Assembly (NCBI GenBank): GCA_938034165.1
Contig: CALHKP010000036.1
Coordinates: forward strand, 1 to 36,149
Direction of reading: 5' to 3'
Source of the DNA: an uncultured Clostridia bacterium
Lineage (GTDB): Bacteria > Bacillota > Clostridia > Peptostreptococcales > Anaerovoracaceae
Length of the DNA: 36,149 nt
Numbering within the stretch: the stretch's first letter is position 1; every line of letters begins with the position of its first letter. Below are positions 31,373-36,149 of the stretch, in pieces. The notes beneath the pieces are model-generated. The model saw only the letters and a list, made by a program, of their open reading frames with translations. It was not told the DNA's origin and made no database searches. A program made the translations under genes and the position numbers.

Positions 31373-31783
31373 ATGAAAAAAAGATATCTGGTGGTGCCTG
31401 CGGCACTTTTGCTGCTAGCAGGGATGTACATGGGAAACAACGACCAGCCCAAACTTTCCTCGGCCGAAAAAAATGAGGTAATAATACGCGCCAAAAATTT
31501 TATACGCCGTATCAACCGCAGAGAATACGAAAGTTGTTATAGTCTCTTTGATGGAAAGCTAAAGGAGTCTATGACTTTGGAACAGATGGCTCAGACCTTT
31601 GACAGAATCCTTGATTCAATCGGCAGTTTCGAAAAATTCAAAGGAATATCCGTAAATCTTCACGAGTCACCGGAAGAGGATTACGTGGTTTGCTCAATCA
31701 AATGCGACTACTCACTGGGCAGCGCAACTTATACAATTTCATTTAACCAAAAACTAGAAATAGGCGGCCTCTACATCAAGTAG
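31373..31783 (+). CDS. Membrane-anchored or secreted DUF3887-like protein
   Basis: A 136-residue protein with a basic N-terminus (MKKR), a hydrophobic stretch at about residues 5-18 acting as signal or anchor, and a domain resembling DUF3887: a helix with FIRRINRREYESCYSLFDGKLKESMT, then QMAQTFDRILDSIGSF, then beta strands. No lipobox Cys is seen. The ATG at 31373 lies about 10 nt after AAGGGGG; a GTG four codons upstream overlaps that site and is not preferred. Function unknown; family members are often extracytoplasmic. Confidence 0.7.
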   Translation: MKKRYLVVPAALLLLAGMYMGNNDQPKLSSAEKNEVIIRAKNFIRRINRREYESCYSLFDGKLKESMTLEQMAQTFDRILDSIGSFEKFKGISVNLHESPEEDYVVCSIKCDYSLGSATYTISFNQKLEIGGLYIK

Positions 31784-31799
31784 GGCTCGCCCTTTTTTA
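31782..31799 (+). terminator. Terminator after the DUF3887-like gene
   Basis: AGGGC (31782-31786) / GCCCT (31789-31793) followed by TTTTTT. The stem is short and starts at the stop codon, but the T-run is good. The next gene is convergent and ends at 31808. Confidence 0.55.
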
Positions 31800-31807
31800 T
31801 TCCGTAT

Positions 31808-32557
31808 TTAAAGCTCAATCTCAAGCTCAACCGGACAGTGATCGCTTCCCATTATATCAGTATGAATCTTAGCTTCTTTTATCCTTGATTTCAAATCATC
31901 ACTGACGATAAAATAATCGATTCTCCATCCTGCATTATTCTTTCGAGCATTAAATCTGTATGACCACCAGCTGTAGACACCTGTTACGTCAGGATACAAG
32001 AACCTAAAGGTATCCACAAATCCCGCATCGAGAAGCTCTTTCATTTTGCCGCGTTCTTCGTCAGAAAATCCCGCATTTCCTCTGTTATTCTTCGGATTCT
32101 TAAGGTCAATCTCAGAAAAGGCAACATTCATATCGCCGCAGATTATCACAGGCTTCTTCTCCTTAAGTCCGCAAACAAAATCCCTAAAGTCATCTTCCCA
32201 CTTCATTCTGTAGTCAATACGCTTAAGCTGCTCCTGCGCATTCGGCACATACACATTTATAAGATAAAAATCATCATACTCCAGAATAAGCCCACGGCCC
32301 TCATCTGTATGTTCACCAAAATTTTTCTGCAAGGACAAAGGTTCTTTCCGCGCAAAAACCGCCGTTCCGGAATAACCCTTTTTCTCTGCACTGCAAAAGT
32401 ACTGATAATATCCCGGCAGGTCAACCGTGGCCTGTCCTTCTTGCATCTTGGTTTCCTGAATACATATAAAATCCGCATCCAAATTTTTCATTGATTCCTC
32501 AAAGCCTTTGCCAAGGCAGGCCCTGAGTCCGTTAACGTTCCATGATACTAATCTCAT
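31808..32557 (-). CDS. exoA: Exodeoxyribonuclease III / AP endonuclease
   Basis: A 249-residue endonuclease/exonuclease/phosphatase-fold enzyme of base excision repair that nicks DNA at abasic sites. All family motifs are present: WNVNGLRA, QETKMQEG, YVPNAQ, GDMNVAF, DYFIVSDDL and GSDHCPVELE at the C-terminus. It lies 26 bp after psuG in the same direction, so it is probably co-transcribed with the pseudouridine genes; no functional link is evident. AGCGAGGAAAT precedes the ATG. Confidence 0.95.
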   Translation of the reverse strand: MRLVSWNVNGLRACLGKGFEESMKNLDADFICIQETKMQEGQATVDLPGYYQYFCSAEKKGYSGTAVFARKEPLSLQKNFGEHTDEGRGLILEYDDFYLINVYVPNAQEQLKRIDYRMKWEDDFRDFVCGLKEKKPVIICGDMNVAFSEIDLKNPKNNRGNAGFSDEERGKMKELLDAGFVDTFRFLYPDVTGVYSWWSYRFNARKNNAGWRIDYFIVSDDLKSRIKEAKIHTDIMGSDHCPVELEIEL

Positions 32558-32583
32558 TATATTTCCTCGCTTATATACTCAAT

Positions 32584-33504
32584 CTAGCCCTGCAGCTTTG
32601 CAAGCTCAACAGCTGTCTGAGCAGCAACCTTTGCATTGTTAAACACCAGCTGAATATTCGCATCCAAACTTTCGCCTCCTGTGATTTCCTTTACCTTTGC
32701 AAGGAGAAACGGTGTAGTTTCTTTTCCGCTGATACCTTTTTCGAAAAGCTCGCTGACAGCTTTGTCGATTGCTGCATTTATAAGCTCAGCATCCATTGAA
32801 AATTCCTCCGGAATAGGGTTAGTTACAAGCATTCCGCCCTTCAGACCTGCGCCTCTCTGAGCATCAAAAGCTTCAGCAACTTCCTTCGGTGTATCTAGTC
32901 TGTAATCAACCCCAAATCCGCTGGTTCTCGTATAGAATGCAGGCAGTTCTTCTGTTCCGTATCCGATTACAGGAACACCCTTTGTTTCGAGATATTCCAG
33001 TGTCAGACCCAGGTCGAGAATCGCCTTTGCGCCTGCACACACTACCATTACAGGTGTCTGAGCCAATTCTTCCAGGTCAGCAGAAATATCCATAGTAGTT
33101 TCTGCACCTCTGTGAACTCCTCCGATTCCACCTGTAGCAAAGACCCCAACTCCTGCCATATTTGCGATAATCATTGTAGTTGCAACAGTTGTAGCACCGT
33201 CGATTTTTTTTGCAAGCACTACAGGAAGGTCTCTTCTTGAGCATTTAACGATTTCCTTGCCTTTCTTTCCCAGGTATTCGATTTCCTCATGAGAAAGTCC
33301 GCACTTAAGCTTTCCGTCCAGAATAGCGATTGTTGCAGGAACCGCACCGTTTGCCCTTATAACTTCCTCAACCTTCAGCGCTGTCTCCACATTCTGGGGA
33401 TAAGGCATTCCATGTGAAATAATTGTAGATTCCAGTGCAACCACAGGTTTGTTATTTTCTAATGCTTCCTTAACTTCAGGTGAAACCTCTAAAAATTTGT
33501 TCAT
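32584..33504 (-). CDS. psuG: Pseudouridine-5'-phosphate glycosidase
   Basis: A 306-residue enzyme that splits pseudouridine 5'-phosphate to uracil and ribose 5-phosphate. Family motifs include VALESTIISHGMPYPQN near the N-terminus with the catalytic Glu, KIDGATTVATTM with the Lys that forms the ring-opened adduct, GIGGVHRGAETTMDISADL, and VVCAGAKAILDLG. The frame is open to a TTG four codons upstream, but GGAGG lies inside that stretch, so the ATG at 33504 is the start. It follows the kinase gene by 77 bp, giving a complete salvage pair. Confidence 0.96.
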   Translation of the reverse strand: MNKFLEVSPEVKEALENNKPVVALESTIISHGMPYPQNVETALKVEEVIRANGAVPATIAILDGKLKCGLSHEEIEYLGKKGKEIVKCSRRDLPVVLAKKIDGATTVATTMIIANMAGVGVFATGGIGGVHRGAETTMDISADLEELAQTPVMVVCAGAKAILDLGLTLEYLETKGVPVIGYGTEELPAFYTRTSGFGVDYRLDTPKEVAEAFDAQRGAGLKGGMLVTNPIPEEFSMDAELINAAIDKAVSELFEKGISGKETTPFLLAKVKEITGGESLDANIQLVFNNAKVAAQTAVELAKLQG

Positions 33505-33581
33505 ATTTTCCTCCAATTCCTAATTTCCTTACGAATTATTCTATGCTACATTTTTCTATAATCAAAGCCGCCGGCTTGTTT

Positions 33582-34682
33582 CTATGCGTCTGCCTCGCCT
33601 TTTTCTAAACCCGCTCTCTCAAGAGCCATCTCTATATTCAGTTCACTGTTTATTGTCTGCTCACTTTCCACTGCAATTGCACCACATCCACTGCCGATTT
33701 TCGCAGATGTTTCAAGATCCTTGTGATGCAGATAACTCCACACGAGTCCTCCCATAAAAGAATCTCCGCCGCCTGTCGTATTTACAATCTTTGCATCCGG
33801 GCAAGGAACTCTGCAGGCTTCGTCTTTGTCGGCGCAATAAACTCCGTCAGCTCCGAGACTTATGAATACACGCTTAAGACCTGTTTCAATCAAAGCCTCT
33901 GCAGCCCGTTTCAGACTCTCATCATCTTTTATTTCTATACCCGAAAGGTTCTCAGCCTCCAGCCTGTTCGGTTTAAGAGTATGAATTTTTCCGATTATGT
34001 TCTTCAGTTTGACCGCTTTTATGGTTGATACAGGATCTATAAACACAGGCGCCTTGCAGTTTTCCACAAGCCATTCCAGTGATTCCTCAGGTATGTTAGT
34101 ATCGGCAACCACAACCTTTGCATTATCCAGAAGGCTTATATGTTCCTGCAGATATTCAGGTGTTACATAATCAAAGATTTTCATGTCCGAAATTGCAACC
34201 TCCATATCTCCGTGCTCATTTGCTATGGATAGATAAGTTGCGTTTTGCTGACTCTGAATACGACGCGCATGATAAATATCGATTTTTGCTTCGCTGCAGG
34301 ACTTTTCTATCTTATGGGTGAACTCATCCTCGCCGATTGCCGTCAGCATGTAAGTTTTGATTCCCAAAAGGGACATATTGTGCGCAATATTTCTTCCTAC
34401 GCCACCTACCGACACCCTCACCTTTCCGGGGTTAGAGTCATATCTCACCAATGGTTCAAAAGGTATGCCGCCGATATCTCTGTTCAGACCCCCTACAACC
34501 ACCGCATAGTCAGGCTGACTCAACACATAGCCTTTGCCGGAAATATATCCCTTTTTCATCAGGTTCGATATGTGTACCGCAACTGATGACCTTGCTATAT
34601 TAGCTTTTTCCGCAAGTTCTTGCTGGGAAATCATAGGATTTTCTTTTATCCAGGCGAGAATCTGCTCTTCTCTTTGGGTCAT
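33582..34682 (-). CDS. psuK: Pseudouridine kinase with N-terminal winged-helix domain
   Basis: A 366-residue PfkB-family sugar/nucleoside kinase. Residues 1-55 form a winged helix (QREEQILAWIKENPMISQQ, IARSSVAVHISNLMKKGYI), then the kinase domain with YAVVVGGLNRDIGG, GGVGRNIAHNMSLLG, and the C-terminal VNTTGGGDSFMGG that carries the catalytic Asp. Fusion of HTH and kinase is known in this family and suggests that the protein also regulates transcription, perhaps of its own operon. With psuG next to it, pseudouridine is the likely substrate. GGAAGGAG precedes the ATG. Confidence 0.9.
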   Translation of the reverse strand: MTQREEQILAWIKENPMISQQELAEKANIARSSVAVHISNLMKKGYISGKGYVLSQPDYAVVVGGLNRDIGGIPFEPLVRYDSNPGKVRVSVGGVGRNIAHNMSLLGIKTYMLTAIGEDEFTHKIEKSCSEAKIDIYHARRIQSQQNATYLSIANEHGDMEVAISDMKIFDYVTPEYLQEHISLLDNAKVVVADTNIPEESLEWLVENCKAPVFIDPVSTIKAVKLKNIIGKIHTLKPNRLEAENLSGIEIKDDESLKRAAEALIETGLKRVFISLGADGVYCADKDEACRVPCPDAKIVNTTGGGDSFMGGLVWSYLHHKDLETSAKIGSGCGAIAVESEQTINSELNIEMALERAGLEKGEADA

Positions 34683-34740
34683 TTTGCACTCCTTCCTAAG
34701 TTACATACCTAAACAAATGTTGTTATCAAATAATCTTTCG

Positions 34741-34768
34741 TTTATATACTCTCACACTTCACAATCAA
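34741..34768 (-). promoter_or_regulatory. Promoter of the psuK-psuG-exoA operon
   Basis: TTGATT (34768-34763), 16 nt, TATAAA (34746-34741) on the minus strand. Between it and the start codon, TTAGG occurs twice, 13 bp apart (near 34695-34712), which could be an operator for the HTH domain of the kinase; that is speculative. Confidence 0.45.
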
Positions 34769-34838
34769 AGTCAACTGTTTTTTGACCAAACCTGCGTACC
34801 GGCTACAGCAACAGAACAACCCGTCACCTATTTTCCAA

Positions 34839-34867
34839 TTGAACCGTCACTTCTACTATGGTATAAT
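34839..34867 (+). promoter_or_regulatory. Promoter of uppP
   Basis: TTGAAC (34839-34844), 17 nt, TATAAT (34862-34867), close to consensus; start of transcription near 34874. Confidence 0.8.
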
Positions 34868-34883
34868 ATTTAGACGCTTGTTC

Positions 34884-34897
34884 AAAACAGCTGTTTT
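34884..34897. promoter_or_regulatory. Perfect palindrome just downstream of the uppP promoter
   Basis: AAAACAGCTGTTTT is a 14-bp perfect palindrome about 10 bp past the expected transcription start, a location suited to a repressor site. No regulator can be named. Confidence 0.4.
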
Positions 34898-34950
34898 AAG
34901 TTTAAAAAAAATCATTTTATATTTATAGGATTATTAAAACGGAGGTATAT

Positions 34951-35790
34951 ATGGATTTAGGTTTCATAGAAATATTAAAGACCGTAGTCTACGGTATCGT
35001 AGAAGGTATCACGGAATGGCTCCCTGTCAGCAGTACAGGCCACTTGATTCTTTTAGAAGAAATTATGCCAATGAAGGTTTCCGCAGGATTCTGGAGCTTC
35101 TTCCTTGTTGTAATTCAGCTGGGTGCAATCCTTGCAGTAGTTTTGAACTTCTGGTCAAAGATCTGGCCCTTCCAGAAAAAAGACAAAACAGGTTCAATTA
35201 TAAATATCCCCATTATGAACATGTGGTGTAAGATTATCGTTGCATGCCTTCCGGCAGCCGTAATCGGACTTCTCCTCGATGACATCATCGATGAATATCT
35301 GTACAACTCAGTTGTCGTTGCCATTATGCTCATTCTCGTAGGTATCGCATTCATCATCGTCGAAAACCCCAATGCCTCAAAAGAGCCTCGCGTAACAACC
35401 ATGAGAAAGCTGACCTACAAGGATGCGCTGATTATCGGAATGTTTCAGGTAATCGCAGCTGTTCTTCCGGGAACATCAAGATCCGGAGCAACAATCATCG
35501 GAGGACTTCTTATCGGCGTAAGCAGAACAATAGCTGCAGAATTCACATTCTACCTGGCAATTCCTGTTATGGCAGGTGCAAGCCTTCTCAAGCTTCTCAA
35601 GTTTGGACTTGCATTCACAGCAGCGGAAGCAGTAATCCTTGCTATCGGAATGGTTGTAGCATTCGTAGTATCACTCGTAGTAATACGTTTCCTAATGAGC
35701 TACATCAAAAAACACGACTTCAAAGTGTTCGGCTACTACAGAATAGTACTCGGAATCATCGTACTTCTGTACTTCGGCCTGATTAGATAA
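34951..35790 (+). CDS. uppP: Undecaprenyl-diphosphatase UppP (BacA)
   Basis: A 279-residue membrane enzyme that dephosphorylates undecaprenyl diphosphate and so recycles the lipid carrier of cell-wall synthesis; raised levels give bacitracin resistance. Both active-site motifs are intact: EGITEWLPVSSTGHL near residue 19 and PGTSRSGATIIGG near residue 175. About eight helices are visible. CGGAGG lies 8 nt before the ATG. It is transcribed alone from its own promoter and ends just before a recombinase remnant. Confidence 0.96.
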   Translation: MDLGFIEILKTVVYGIVEGITEWLPVSSTGHLILLEEIMPMKVSAGFWSFFLVVIQLGAILAVVLNFWSKIWPFQKKDKTGSIINIPIMNMWCKIIVACLPAAVIGLLLDDIIDEYLYNSVVVAIMLILVGIAFIIVENPNASKEPRVTTMRKLTYKDALIIGMFQVIAAVLPGTSRSGATIIGGLLIGVSRTIAAEFTFYLAIPVMAGASLLKLLKFGLAFTAAEAVILAIGMVVAFVVSLVVIRFLMSYIKKHDFKVFGYYRIVLGIIVLLYFGLIR

Positions 35791-35851
35791 GCATCAAAGT
35801 TTAATAAAGAACCGCCAGAAGGGGATGCGACTTAGGGATTTCATCCCTTTG

Positions 35852-35897
35852 AAAAAAACGGCATAGCTGGATTGATTTCCGGCTATGCCGTTTTTTC
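35852..35897. terminator. Bidirectional terminator hairpin
   Basis: An inverted repeat, AAACGGCATAGC (35856-35867) against GCTATGCCGTTT with further A-T pairs around it, encloses a 14-nt loop. T-runs follow in both directions (TTTTTTC on plus, TTTTTTTC on minus). It probably was the terminator of the recombinase gene and can now serve uppP. Confidence 0.8.
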
Positions 35898-36141
35898 TGT
35901 TTTGCTTGGAATGTCCAAGGCTCCGATGTAGTTGTAAACAATCTGAATACGCTGCTGTCTGTGGGAATGCAATCTCCGTGTAATATCCGACCTTGAGGTA
36001 ATCACGCCCAAGGCGGCTCATGTCCTTCACAATTATCGTTCCGATACGACCTGCATCCATTTCCGCCATCATGCGTTGGAAACTCTCACGCTCGAAAGAT
36101 GAGGTTAGATAACGATACTTTTTGAAACACAGTAAAATCAA
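35883..36141 (-). pseudogene. Decayed large serine recombinase (N-terminal catalytic piece joined to C-terminal end)
   Basis: The first part, FERESFQRMMAEMDAGRIG then VKDMSRLGRDYLKVGYYTEI, is the later half of a resolvase-type catalytic domain of large serine recombinases. Directly after it, in a different frame, RQQRIQIVYNYIGALDIPSK and a stop at 35883-35885 resemble the very end of the DUF4368 C-terminal domain of the same family. Some hundreds of codons between the two are missing, and the true N-terminus with the catalytic Ser is also absent before about 36105. The gene is dead and marks a past mobile element; the window ends 8 bp beyond. Confidence 0.75.
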
Positions 36142-36149
36142 GGTTTTTC

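Overview
The window reads as a chromosome segment of an anaerobic gut Clostridium-type Firmicute. Supporting signs are the complete S10-spc-alpha ribosomal protein locus in Firmicute order with secY, adk, map, infA and rpmJ embedded, zinc-binding forms of S4, S14 and L36, strong GGAGG ribosome binding sites, a desulfoferrodoxin-type superoxide reductase, and a moderate, A/T-leaning base composition. The gene set at the left end matches what I remember of the gamma-butyrobetaine utilisation cluster (named gbu or bbu) of Emergencia timonensis, so that species or a close relative (Anaerovoracaceae / Family XIII) is my best guess.

Layout. (1) 0.2-6.7 kb, minus strand: a six-gene cluster, acyl-CoA dehydrogenase homologue, two CaiB-type CoA transferases, a 2[4Fe-4S] ferredoxin, a BCCT betaine carrier and a hotdog thioesterase. 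Together they can import gamma-butyrobetaine, attach CoA, cleave the C-N bond to release trimethylamine and channel crotonyl-CoA onward. A strong promoter lies before the first gene, and a clear terminator hairpin sits between the ferredoxin and carrier genes. (2) 7.1-8.4 kb, plus strand: a MATE exporter divergent from the cluster, ending in a bidirectional terminator. (3) 8.5-23.9 kb, minus strand: 31 tightly packed genes from rpsJ to rplQ, with a roughly 240-nt structured leader and a recognisable promoter. (4) 24.4-24.8 kb, plus strand: superoxide reductase, whose 3' end is tandemly duplicated. (5) 25.0-26.3 kb: a small membrane protein gene, then about 0.85 kb of non-coding DNA made largely of three families of tandem imperfect palindromes, some pairs of which differ by compensatory changes. 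(6) 26.3-31.8 kb: Na+/phosphate symporter with a PhoU-like tail, TGS-domain nucleoside kinase, a PC4/YdbC-like protein, a membrane-anchored metallophosphoesterase and a divergent DUF3887-like protein. (7) 31.8-34.7 kb, minus strand: a probable psuK-psuG-exoA operon for pseudouridine salvage plus a DNA repair nuclease. (8) 34.8-36.1 kb: uppP with its own promoter, then the decayed remnant of a large serine recombinase, a scar of a mobile element.

The most unusual items are the nested palindrome arrays at 25.58-26.25 kb, the 56-bp duplication at the end of the superoxide reductase gene, the Asp-to-Glu change at the expected nucleophile of one CoA transferase, and the arginine/acid-rich C-terminal extension of ribosomal protein S3. 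No rRNA or tRNA gene and no CRISPR array was seen.
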